A DNA stretch of 64,000 nt from an uncultured Lachnospira sp. (GTDB taxonomy: Bacteria; Bacillota; Clostridia; Lachnospirales; Lachnospiraceae). Within the stretch, counting starts at the first letter, position 1. Each line of letters starts with the position of its first letter. A program made the position numbers and the translations under genes. Below, in pieces: positions 1 to 7,772 of this stretch. The stretch lies in NCBI GenBank assembly GCA_934343805.1, contig CAKRIN010000002.1, positions 62,001 to 126,000 on the forward strand, in the 5' to 3' direction. The notes beneath the pieces are model-generated. The model ran no database searches, was not told the DNA's origin, and saw only the letters and a program-made list of their open reading frames with translations.

Positions 1-3000
1 TAATGCTACTCTTACCTAGAATATGCATCTTAATCTGTATGAAATCTGTTATATTAACTTTACCATCTCCATTGACATCTCCTGCTGTATTATACACTCC
101 TTCAAGATGTGATTTATCTAATATATTTGCTTTAACAGCTATCATATCAGTTATATTAATATTACCATCTCCATTGACATCCCCCGTTACGATTATGTCA
201 TATATTCTTGTCATCTTGCCATTAGTTATAAGGCACAACTTCATTCCAGTTCCAAGCTTTTCATCACTTCCCAGTACCGAATCATTACGTCTTACCTGAC
301 AGAAACTGCTCTCATTAACATTGCTGATAAGATTAGCCACTCTCTGTCCGGAAGTTATACGGCTCACTATATTGCTGCTCTGATTAACATTAACATTTGA
401 TGATGTAATCTTAGTCGGAAGTGCCGGCGTAGGATTTGGCGTTGGTTTTGGTGTCGGGGTTGGTTCTGGTTTCGGTGTCGGTTCCGGTTTTGGTGTCGGC
501 GTTGGTTCTGGCTCTGGTTTCGGTGTCGGTTTAACATTCTCTATCTTTGCCGGTTCAGCCTGCCAGTATGTCAGCTCCAGATTGTTCATGCCTGCCATTA
601 CACTTACAGCCCCCTGTGCTGTTACATATGCATAATAATTCTTATTATTGTCATATACTATATCTTCAATAACATACGAGGTTCCCATATAACCGCTGCA
701 ATATTTTCTCGTAAATGGACCATCCTTATTCTCACTGTAATATACATAATATGCATTACATGTAGAAGCGCCACTATAAGCATTCCATGAAACTTTCAGC
801 CTGCCATTCTCATTAACAAGGGATACTCCACTAATGGCTTCCTGTCGTACAATATCTGAAACAGCTGTCTTGTTGGTACCCCTGTATTTAGTTCCATTAA
901 TCATTACATATGGCACTACCCAGAATGTACATTTAGTATTAACTGCCTGACTGCTTGTATCATATACATACAATGTTTCCTGTACATCAGCCACAGGAGT
1001 ACTGCCATAAGCATTCATATCACAATATACTTCATATCCAGTTACACCATCTGACTTATCCCATGACAGCTTCATCTTGCCAGAACAATTGCCATCAAGA
1101 ACAAGATTGGATACTGGCGGAAGCTTAACATTTACTGACTTAGACGCACTTCTGGCAGATTCCACTGTATTATTCTGCACCTTCTTATAACACGTTACCA
1201 CATAATAATATGTTTTATCATAATCATGCTTGGTTGTATCTATGTACGACAATGCCGACGTATCGGATAACAATGAATAATTACTTCCATCCGTTGAAAT
1301 ATATACTCTGTATCCATCAGTACCTTCTACCTGGTTCCATGATATGCTCACTTCGCCATTGTCATTTGCTTTTAATGCACTTATTACCGGAATCTGAAGT
1401 CCTACAGAAACATTCTTCGCATCGCTGTCAGCAGTAATCTCTCCTGCTTCACCCTGCTTATACACCTGGGCTTTGTAGTAGTATATCGTTCCTAACGAGG
1501 TAGTCGTATCTGTATATTGATTATCAGCTCCCTCGTACACCTTTACATAACCCGTATCAGGCTGCTCACTTCTATACAGCCTGTAACCATCTGCGCTGCT
1601 TACCTTCTGCCATGCTATATTAACATTGCCATTCTCTTTCACTGTTGTTGAAGTAATTGCCGGCTTCTCCAGTTTTCCATCTTCATTAACAGTAAATGCT
1701 TTAATACAATAATTGCATGCAATTTCTTTATATCCCGGAATTGCAGTATCCGTATATGTTGTTCCGTTACCAGAGAAAAAGCTCTCATTATCATTCAGTA
1801 CATTTACCGCTTCACTGCTGGAGCCTACATAATCAAATGATGTCGATTGTTCAACTATAGTCCGCTTATCAAATGTAACTACAACTGCTATCGTATCTCC
1901 TCTGCTAAGACTTACTGGTTCATCCAAATCTATCGTGTAATATCCTGCATATGATGTCCGTCCGCTTGCCGATGCCACCTTACTTCCTGATACAGGATTA
2001 TAACGGAGTGTAGTATCTGAGGAGGATGAAGATTTAACCTTTTGTGGATTCTTATATACATCTATAGTATATGCCCTGTCCGTATCCCTTGTTGCAAAAG
2101 ACACAGCCTTCAGAATCTCCTTATCAGACTGGGATATTGTAAACACATTGGCATATGATCGCCCAACCAGATATTCAGAATAATGACTTCCAAATACTGT
2201 TGTTCCATCATATTGATAATTATTATCATATGTATCCTTCTTTGCAATCTGATATGCAGCCGCATTACCATCAGTTATATGTGCATCATAATATGAAATC
2301 CAGGTATATCCATCAATATTCATTGCACTGTTAGTTCCCCAGCTGTTTTTGACAAGCCATGCCCCATTACCAGCCGGAACTGTGCCTTTATCGTTAGCAT
2401 TGGCAAATGCATTCCTGTCAAGATTATCATCCCATCCAACAATTGCTATTGCATGCCACTCTGTCTTAAAGCTTCCATCATCATATGCATACCTGTAATC
2501 CTTAGAGTGAGTTGCATCATTACCATTATACATTGTTGTAACAGCACCATTTTCCATAATTGCTGCTTTAACAAGTTCTGTATCTGACATATTAATATAA
2601 CTTTGTCCTGTAAGAATATAAGATACATCACTCCGGTTATACTGATAATCCTTCTTCAGCCATATTCCCTCATGACCATCCTGCTGATTAATCATACCAG
2701 CCCATTTGCTCAATGTCTTAAATGCGTAATTGTCATTTCCGCCGCTATTAAAGGCACTCTCCAATGAATAATTCATATCTGCTGTAGACTTTATAATGCT
2801 TGTCTTATCCCCAGCAGTTCCACCTGTAGGATCCGAATATGTAGTATCATCAAATGTCATGTATGCAAGTGCATATTCATCAAGGTTAATATCATCTGGT
2901 GATGAAACAAGCCCATGTGACAGTGCATATGACTCCATGGCTGCTGTCGCCGCATACGCCCAGCATATGCCAAAACCACCCTGATTTTTCACACTTGTTG

Positions 3001-3337
3001 TATATCCTTTATCAGCTGAACTATAACTATCTGGAATTGTTGGTGCACTGACTCTCGCAAGAAGCTGAGACTGTTGCATATCCGACGCTTCTGCGTCATA
3101 AGCATCCTCACCCGTAACATCAATTCTGCTATCCGTAAGCAAGCTTGGTGCTTTGTATCCAATATCATAATACCCCGACTGGATATAGTCTTCCTGCATA
3201 ATATCTTCTGCCGCATATGCCTTTTCTCTATGATTATGCATTCCCAGGTGTCCATAAGAACCTCCCACAAATGTTGTAATCATAGCAACATTCATAATAA
3301 TAGCAGCTGCCTTCCATGGCTTTCTGTGTTTTCTCAT
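1..3337 (-). CDS. Secreted papain-like (C1) cysteine protease with Fn3 repeats and C-terminal dockerin, 3' end cut by window edge
   Basis: The reading frame stays open from the ATG at 3337 to the window edge, about 1,112 codons. The start is set by GGAGAAG six bases upstream; an in-frame ATG at 3349 lacks its own site. A signal peptide covers residues 1-42. The papain triad is visible: Gln119 and Cys125 in QGGFGICWA, His295 in WHAIAIVGW and Asn331 in KNSWG. A beta-rich segment (about 370-540) resembles the lectin-like domain that follows clostridial C1 proteases. Four Fn3-like modules follow (about 550-630, 645-725, 740-815, 835-910), then a Pro/Lys/Glu/Thr linker (930-975). A dockerin pair with two DVNGDG calcium loops lies at about 1048-1108. 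Family knowledge predicts an extracellular protease carried by or bound to a scaffold; substrate and cohesin partner are unknown. Confidence 0.9.
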   Translation of the reverse strand, partial: MRKHRKPWKAAAIIMNVAMITTFVGGSYGHLGMHNHREKAYAAEDIMQEDYIQSGYYDIGYKAPSLLTDSRIDVTGEDAYDAEASDMQQSQLLARVSAPTIPDSYSSADKGYTTSVKNQGGFGICWAYAATAAMESYALSHGLVSSPDDINLDEYALAYMTFDDTTYSDPTGGTAGDKTSIIKSTADMNYSLESAFNSGGNDNYAFKTLSKWAGMINQQDGHEGIWLKKDYQYNRSDVSYILTGQSYINMSDTELVKAAIMENGAVTTMYNGNDATHSKDYRYAYDDGSFKTEWHAIAIVGWDDNLDRNAFANANDKGTVPAGNGAWLVKNSWGTNSAMNIDGYTWISYYDAHITDGNAAAYQIAKKDTYDNNYQYDGTTVFGSHYSEYLVGRSYANVFTISQSDKEILKAVSFATRDTDRAYTIDVYKNPQKVKSSSSSDTTLRYNPVSGSKVASASGRTSYAGYYTIDLDEPVSLSRGDTIAVVVTFDKRTIVEQSTSFDYVGSSSEAVNVLNDNESFFSGNGTTYTDTAIPGYKEIACNYCIKAFTVNEDGKLEKPAITSTTVKENGNVNIAWQKVSSADGYRLYRSEQPDTGYVKVYEGADNQYTDTTTSLGTIYYYKAQVYKQGEAGEITADSDAKNVSVGLQIPVISALKANDNGEVSISWNQVEGTDGYRVYISTDGSNYSLLSDTSALSYIDTTKHDYDKTYYYVVTCYKKVQNNTVESARSASKSVNVKLPPVSNLVLDGNCSGKMKLSWDKSDGVTGYEVYCDMNAYGSTPVADVQETLYVYDTSSQAVNTKCTFWVVPYVMINGTKYRGTNKTAVSDIVRQEAISGVSLVNENGRLKVSWNAYSGASTCNAYYVYYSENKDGPFTRKYCSGYMGTSYVIEDIVYDNNKNYYAYVTAQGAVSVMAGMNNLELTYWQAEPAKIENVKPTPKPEPEPTPTPKPEPTPKPEPTPTPKPTPNPTPALPTKITSSNVNVNQSSNIVSRITSGQRVANLISNVNESSFCQVRRNDSVLGSDEKLGTGMKLCLITNGKMTRIYDIIVTGDVNGDGNINITDMIAVKANILDKSHLEGVYNTAGDVNGDGKVNITDFIQIKMHILGKSSI

Positions 3338-3487
3338 ATTCTTCTCCATTCTTGTACATTTTTCACACTATTCTGCGTTCTGTATCTAATATATTGTTGT
3401 TTCGTCCTGCAAAGCTATGTGCCTCCCTGCACATGCACGCCTATCTATAAGATATATATCGTCCATATATTCATGGTACTTTAGTCC

Positions 3488-4006
3488 CTATGGTTCTAAA
3501 AATATTCCAAGTGATGGTGCATTATATGAACACGCAACAAATGCTGCTGCCATTACAAAATCCACTATCGCAAATACCCATGTTCCCAGAATAAATTCAT
3601 TGTGCCCTGCTCTCCTAAGAATATGATATTCTATAGCATATCCTATTAACACAGATACAAAAAAAGTGCCTATATCCAGCCACATTCTTGAAAATCCAAG
3701 TACTCCCATATATGTGTAATATAAAAATGGTATTGCCCACGTTCCTGCAGCCACACCCACAAACACTGCCATTCCTGTTGCTGCATACCGGTCTTTTAAT
3801 ATATACCATGTTACTAATCCATATATGTTCATAGGAAGAAACACCAGTTTCATATGTTCCCATGTAGATTCATTAGTTGGAAAGAACAGTCCAATTAATG
3901 TATTATGCCCTGTCCAGTCATACACAAAATGAAACAGGGTTCCTGCCACCCATACAGCAAGAATTCCTATAATAATCGTCCTGTTCAATTCTTTCTTCCT
4001 GTTCAT
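3488..4006 (-). CDS. DUF6512-type small polytopic membrane protein
   Basis: This 172-residue protein has about five hydrophobic segments. A conserved-looking stretch after the first helix (FFPTNESTWEHMKL) is what I associate with DUF6512-type proteins; function is unknown. I place the start at 4006 because GGAGG sits five bases upstream of it; a longer frame from 4018 would begin inside that site. It is preceded by a promoter, an 11-codon ORF and two or three hairpins (4020-4256), which suggests regulated expression. The C1 protease gene follows 150 bases downstream with no clear terminator between, so the two may share a transcript. Confidence 0.75.
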   Translation of the reverse strand: MNRKKELNRTIIIGILAVWVAGTLFHFVYDWTGHNTLIGLFFPTNESTWEHMKLVFLPMNIYGLVTWYILKDRYAATGMAVFVGVAAGTWAIPFLYYTYMGVLGFSRMWLDIGTFFVSVLIGYAIEYHILRRAGHNEFILGTWVFAIVDFVMAAAFVACSYNAPSLGIFLEP

Positions 4007-4116
4007 ACACACCTCCATTATCCCATGATGGATAATAGAAGTTTATGCAAAAACCAGTAATATATTCTGACTGGTGTACACTGTGAAATGCAATTTTACT
4101 TTATAAAACATCTTAA

Positions 4117-4146
4117 AAGGCGGTTGCTTTAAATCGCAACCGCCTT
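4117..4146 (-). terminator. Hairpin with short U tract (attenuator or terminator)
   Basis: An 11-bp perfect stem (4117-4127 with 4136-4146) reads on the minus strand as AAGGCGGTTGC, an 8-base loop, its complement, then CCTTTTAAGATGTTTT. The U tract is short, so termination may be partial. It lies 18 bases after the stop of the 11-codon ORF and 111 bases before the DUF6512 start, the place expected for a leader attenuator. It could also be the simple end of a small transcript. Confidence 0.6.
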
Positions 4147-4163
4147 CACGTTAAAAATATAAA

Positions 4164-4199
4164 TTAAAACTCTGTATCTCCTGAATATAACTGTGCCAT
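4164..4199 (-). CDS. 11-codon ORF, possible leader peptide (MAQLYSGDTEF)
   Basis: An ATG at 4199 follows a full AAGGAGG site (4209-4215) at a nine-base spacing and runs 11 codons to TAA. The site begins only a few bases after the predicted transcription start. The ORF lies between a consensus-spaced promoter and a hairpin, upstream of the DUF6512 gene. The layout is that of a leader peptide whose translation could alter folding of the downstream hairpin, but no codon run points to an amino-acid signal. It could equally be a stand-alone micro-peptide or chance. Confidence 0.45.
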   Translation of the reverse strand: MAQLYSGDTEF

Positions 4200-4227
4200 A
4201 ATATTATACCTCCTTCGCGTTTATATT

Positions 4228-4256
4228 ATTCTAATTCAATAAAATAGAAATGTAAA
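4228..4256 (-). promoter_or_regulatory. SigmaA-type promoter of the DUF6512 leader
   Basis: On the minus strand TTTACA (4251-4256) and TAGAAT (4228-4233) are separated by 17 bases. The predicted start is near 4221, just before the AAGGAGG site of the 11-codon ORF. Assigned by match to consensus only. Confidence 0.55.
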
Positions 4257-4320
4257 TAGATCTATGCTGACTATTCTTTTCTTTCATCTTAGCATATATA
4301 CCCCATAGAGATATTGCACA

Positions 4321-5448
4321 TTATAAATCTTTACCTTCCCTTGTTATTTCTTTAAAGAAAATCGACCTATCCACCCCACCTGTCCTACTTATCAACTCGT
4401 CCTGTCCTATTATCTTTACCATATTAGTTATCTTTCTTGCATAATCTTCCTTGTCCAGATAATAAATGGTTGTATGTGTCCTTTTTGCCAGTATTAGAGC
4501 TCTAATAATATCTTTGTCAGTAATATCCAATGAATGACCATAGAAGAAAATTTTGTGAAAATCTGTTTCCCGTAGTGCACAGGAAATCACCTCATCTCCT
4601 CTCTTGTCAGTAATTTCCCATTGATATATAGTACCTTTTTCCATCTCCTTAAGCCACTTCCTGTATTCACATCCCGTCTCTTTATGAATCCTCTGAAAAT
4701 ACTTCTTGAATTCAATAAATTCTATATCCTGATTTCTATCATCTCCCTGCAGATATTCATCAACACCAAGTACCATATTATTTGTCTCCACTGTTTTATT
4801 AACATCTGCCTTGCCATGAATATAATCGAACTCTATGCGACTATCTGTTTTATAAATTTTCTCATATGTATCAGTATAGTTAAACGATATTACCTTATCT
4901 ATAATCGGAAGATCGATGATATCATACAGTTTCTTTACACCGTCTGTCGTTACAAATTCACACAAATAAATCTCCAGGCAGCGTATAAGTTTTTTAAGGT
5001 CTGTAAGCAACTCCCTCTTCTTTCGATTAATAAAATCCTTTCCAAAATGAAATATATACGCACCCATGCCTTTATCTCTTTCCATAATAAAAGGCTTTAA
5101 AATATCTATGCCCCTCTGATTCAAAGGAACTTTATACTTTCCTTCTCTTATTCCATTTTCAATATCGAGATTATAAGCATCTAGTGTCTGAATAACTTGT
5201 GAGATTTCACTTTCAAAATCAATCCAACCATCTTTTCCTTCTTGCTTTCTGCTCTCATATATAGAATAAAAATATTTCAGCCATAAATTATCTTTTATCA
5301 GACTTTCAAGTTCTTCTTTAATCTCTGGTTTCTTCCTGTATGCTTCATCATATTCTAAATATGTCTGTGTAAATTTCAAAAAATCTTCATACTTAGTTTT
5401 TAATCCATGTGCCAGATCAAATCCATTTCCAATTACAAGTATATTCAT
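4321..5448 (-). CDS. abiH: AbiH-family abortive infection protein
   Basis: The 375-residue protein opens with the AbiH signature: a short beta strand running into GNGFDLAHGL and a Lys-Thr-Lys-Tyr segment. It carries the other spaced motifs seen in AbiH and related SIR2-like folds: FNYTDTY (about 190), DYIHG (about 210) and FYGHSLDITD near residue 310. Length fits the family. AbiH proteins were first described as lactococcal phage-resistance factors; the mechanism is not settled. GGAGG lies seven bases before the ATG. It follows the HEPN-motif gene by 61 bases on the same strand, so the pair is probably co-expressed as a defence unit. The family call is firm; a joint function is inference. Confidence 0.85.
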   Translation of the reverse strand: MNILVIGNGFDLAHGLKTKYEDFLKFTQTYLEYDEAYRKKPEIKEELESLIKDNLWLKYFYSIYESRKQEGKDGWIDFESEISQVIQTLDAYNLDIENGIREGKYKVPLNQRGIDILKPFIMERDKGMGAYIFHFGKDFINRKKRELLTDLKKLIRCLEIYLCEFVTTDGVKKLYDIIDLPIIDKVISFNYTDTYEKIYKTDSRIEFDYIHGKADVNKTVETNNMVLGVDEYLQGDDRNQDIEFIEFKKYFQRIHKETGCEYRKWLKEMEKGTIYQWEITDKRGDEVISCALRETDFHKIFFYGHSLDITDKDIIRALILAKRTHTTIYYLDKEDYARKITNMVKIIGQDELISRTGGVDRSIFFKEITREGKDL

Positions 5449-5509
5449 TTGTAACCTCCTGTTGATTATTTATCTGATTGTTACTTACTGTGCTTTATAC
5501 TTGAACAAC

Positions 5510-7306
5510 TTATTCTAAAAACAAATAACGCGGACGCACAATTTTGTATCCCTCTTCCACGGCATTTCCCATTTGAGACGGAATTAATACATCCTTTTTA
5601 ATGCTTTTCAAATGTTCCATGTACATTTCATATGTATTATGTAATGAGTTAAGAATCTCTATAATACTAACCTCAGGGTTCCTCTTCTTATAATATAAAA
5701 TTGTTGCTATAATAGAATTAACATATCTATACAGTCTCAAACTTATATCCTCTAAAGAATCATCCATCCCTTTCGCAGAATGTATCAATTGGTTTCTTAA
5801 TCTATAAATACAATCTAAATCATGTACTATACTATCATGATAATCCACTAAAATCTCTCTAACTTTTTCAGGTTGCGTCACTAACATAATCAATTCCCTT
5901 GCTTCTCTTTCTAAGACCACATGAAATGATAAATCCGTTAACAAACCCATATATTTACTTTCATCTTGCAATATTTCTATAAATTTCAACGTATTAAATC
6001 CATCATCTTCTATACATTCATCAAGAAATTTTTTACACTCTGCATGTTCAAATTCTGCATTTTTCTTTTTCATAGTATAATTTAATCTTTTCCAAAATAT
6101 ATTCATCTTGTCTTTAATGTAAAAAAGGGTGAATGATTCTGAAACCAAAACCCTAGCCTTTTCAATTATTGAATTCTTCGGAAATGGATATATTGTGTAT
6201 TCCAAAGCAGACCAGAAATTCAAAAAACGATTTTGAATGTTATAGCTTTTTGCAGTATGCAATGTGTGAAGTACTCTCTCCAAAACATCAACATCCTCAT
6301 TTTTCATTTTATCTTTTAACTCTATAAAAATGTTATACTGTTTTGTTCTTGCCTCATCATAAAAACTTATCAGTCTTATATTGGTTACTTTTCTAATATC
6401 AACCCTATGGACTTTGTCTTGTACTATATATCCCACCTGATAATTTTCGTGAATAACATCTGTATCATTTTGACACATAGATAGCAACTCTTTATCTGTA
6501 TCAAATTCCTTTTTTACAATATTTATTGCTCTGTAATGATCTGATGCTTCGCATTTTTTTACAGCATAGGTATCTTCTGTCCATTTCCACTCATCACCAT
6601 ATCTGTTAAAATCTTCCTTAGTTTTTAAAACGAAGTGTTTTCCCAAAAACTGTTCTGCGCTTTTTCTTTCATTTTCACTTTTTATTTGATAAGGAATTAT
6701 TATCTCATATTGTCTTTTTTCTCCATTTAACTGTAATAATGAATTTATGCACTGTTCTAAATTCTTTTCATTAATCTCCTTATATAAACCACTTTCTCGC
6801 ATCTGTCTAGTATACCATTCAGCTAAATACGGCAATGCATATCCCATATACAAAAGATCACTAACAAAAGCTTCTATCAAAATATCAATTTCACCATATT
6901 TCATTTTTCTCTGTAAACATTCAATATATAACGCACAAATATTTTGTGATTTAAATTTTTTTCTCAATGTTTTTAAACACATATATAATTCATAATTTTT
7001 TTCACACTCTGTTGCCCCTATCATTTTTATCACTTGCTCGAAGTCTTTTTTAAATTGCGGCAAACTGTAAAATGGGTGTTTCTTTAACTGGAACGCTAAA
7101 CTACATAGTAAACTTTTATAAGATTTTTCTAATTTGTCTGTTCCTATGGAGGAACTATTCATCTCTTCAAAAGTATCAATGCATAGTGTAATTGATAACT
7201 TAATACTTTCAACTCTTTTTTCTTCAAATATATGATAAGCATTATTTAGTAAATCTGGTAATTTAAACAAAAAATATTTCTGTACATTATATACTTCAAT
7301 TTCCAT
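5510..7306 (-). CDS. Large HEPN-motif (Apea-like) protein, probable defence RNase
   Basis: I do not recognise the 598-residue protein over its full length. It is soluble, Lys/Glu-rich and mostly helical. The last 200 residues look like a HEPN domain: a helix with FLNFWSALEYTIYP followed much later by YRLRNQLIHSAKG, in which Arg504-Asn505 and His509 make the R-N-x3-H motif used by HEPN ribonucleases. This arrangement recalls Apea-like HEPN proteins. The N-terminal 300 residues may be a sensor region. It sits directly upstream of abiH and is divergent from a pair of stem-loop RNAs, so it may be the toxic RNase half of an abortive-infection locus. That role is inference; the motif is visible. 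Confidence 0.6.
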   Translation of the reverse strand: MEIEVYNVQKYFLFKLPDLLNNAYHIFEEKRVESIKLSITLCIDTFEEMNSSSIGTDKLEKSYKSLLCSLAFQLKKHPFYSLPQFKKDFEQVIKMIGATECEKNYELYMCLKTLRKKFKSQNICALYIECLQRKMKYGEIDILIEAFVSDLLYMGYALPYLAEWYTRQMRESGLYKEINEKNLEQCINSLLQLNGEKRQYEIIIPYQIKSENERKSAEQFLGKHFVLKTKEDFNRYGDEWKWTEDTYAVKKCEASDHYRAINIVKKEFDTDKELLSMCQNDTDVIHENYQVGYIVQDKVHRVDIRKVTNIRLISFYDEARTKQYNIFIELKDKMKNEDVDVLERVLHTLHTAKSYNIQNRFLNFWSALEYTIYPFPKNSIIEKARVLVSESFTLFYIKDKMNIFWKRLNYTMKKKNAEFEHAECKKFLDECIEDDGFNTLKFIEILQDESKYMGLLTDLSFHVVLEREARELIMLVTQPEKVREILVDYHDSIVHDLDCIYRLRNQLIHSAKGMDDSLEDISLRLYRYVNSIIATILYYKKRNPEVSIIEILNSLHNTYEMYMEHLKSIKKDVLIPSQMGNAVEEGYKIVRPRYLFLE

Positions 7307-7364
7307 ATATTTCTTTTTCCCCTTATCTTTATTAAATAAATTTCAAAAAATATAATCGAATTTC

Positions 7365-7393
7365 TTGACAATGATAATATAATCAGTTATCAT
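7365..7393 (+). promoter_or_regulatory. Strong SigmaA promoter driving the twin hairpin RNA
   Basis: TTGACA (7365-7370) and TATCAT (7388-7393) with a 17-base spacer, on the plus strand, in a region where every protein gene is on the minus strand. The predicted start is near 7400, five bases before the first hairpin. It lies 59 bases upstream of the HEPN gene start, in the divergent direction. Confidence 0.7.
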
Positions 7394-7399
7394 CACTAT

Positions 7400-7575
7400 A
7401 GATGAAGGTACATAGTTATGGAATCGGCTGCCTGGGCAGTTCCCCCATATCTAATGTATCTTTTTATTTTATCAGTATATTATATATTATATTGAATATA
7501 ATATATTAGAGAAAGGTGCTTATATATAAAATGGGTTGCCAGGGCAATTCCCTTATATATACTGCACCTTTTTTA
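7400..7575 (+). ncRNA. Candidate structured RNA: two related stem-loops in tandem
   Basis: Copy 1 (7405-7470) and copy 2 (7512-7575) fold alike: a basal stem, an internal loop, then an apical 4-bp stem with tetraloop followed by UUCCC. Basal stems are 7405-7413 with 7454-7462 and 7512-7519 with 7564-7571. The apical stems are CTGC/GCAG (loop CTGG) and TTGC/GCAA (loop CAGG), so the outer pair changes from C-G to U-A with pairing kept. Each copy ends in a U tract (CTTTTTATTTT; CCTTTTTT). A good plus-strand promoter precedes copy 1. No ORF explains it. I cannot name an RNA family; a link to the neighbouring defence genes is a guess from position. Confidence 0.65.
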
Positions 7576-7716
7576 TAAATAGGGATATACAGATCAAACA
7601 TTCAACTTGTATCATCCCGTCTTCTCCAAGAAACTTTTTTACTAACATTATAATCATATTAAAATTATGAATAGCTGTCAAGCAGTTTCTATATAATAAC
7701 ATTAATTATTTCATCA

Positions 7717-7760
7717 CAAAAAGGGAGTGTTGCACTAATTTTCCTAGTGCAACACTCCCT
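7717..7760 (-). terminator. Rho-independent terminator of the M6 protease gene
   Basis: A perfect 16-bp stem (7722-7737 with 7745-7760) with a seven-base loop is followed on the minus strand by TTTTTG. It lies 13 bases past the stop codon. Confidence 0.9.
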
Positions 7761-7772
7761 GTAAAGTGCGAT

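Noticed and set aside
1..3337. Cellulosome component
   Set aside because: One dockerin protein without a cohesin or scaffoldin in the window is not enough.
3350..3480. c-di-GMP or other riboswitch upstream of the C1 protease
   Set aside because: A short TGTGC/GCACA hairpin is present, but the conserved core of the riboswitch classes I know is missing.
7400..7575. Type III toxin-antitoxin RNA repeat
   Set aside because: The units are about 65 bases and lack the short regular repeats of known ToxI-type RNAs, and no ToxN-like gene follows. A different RNA-protein link remains possible.
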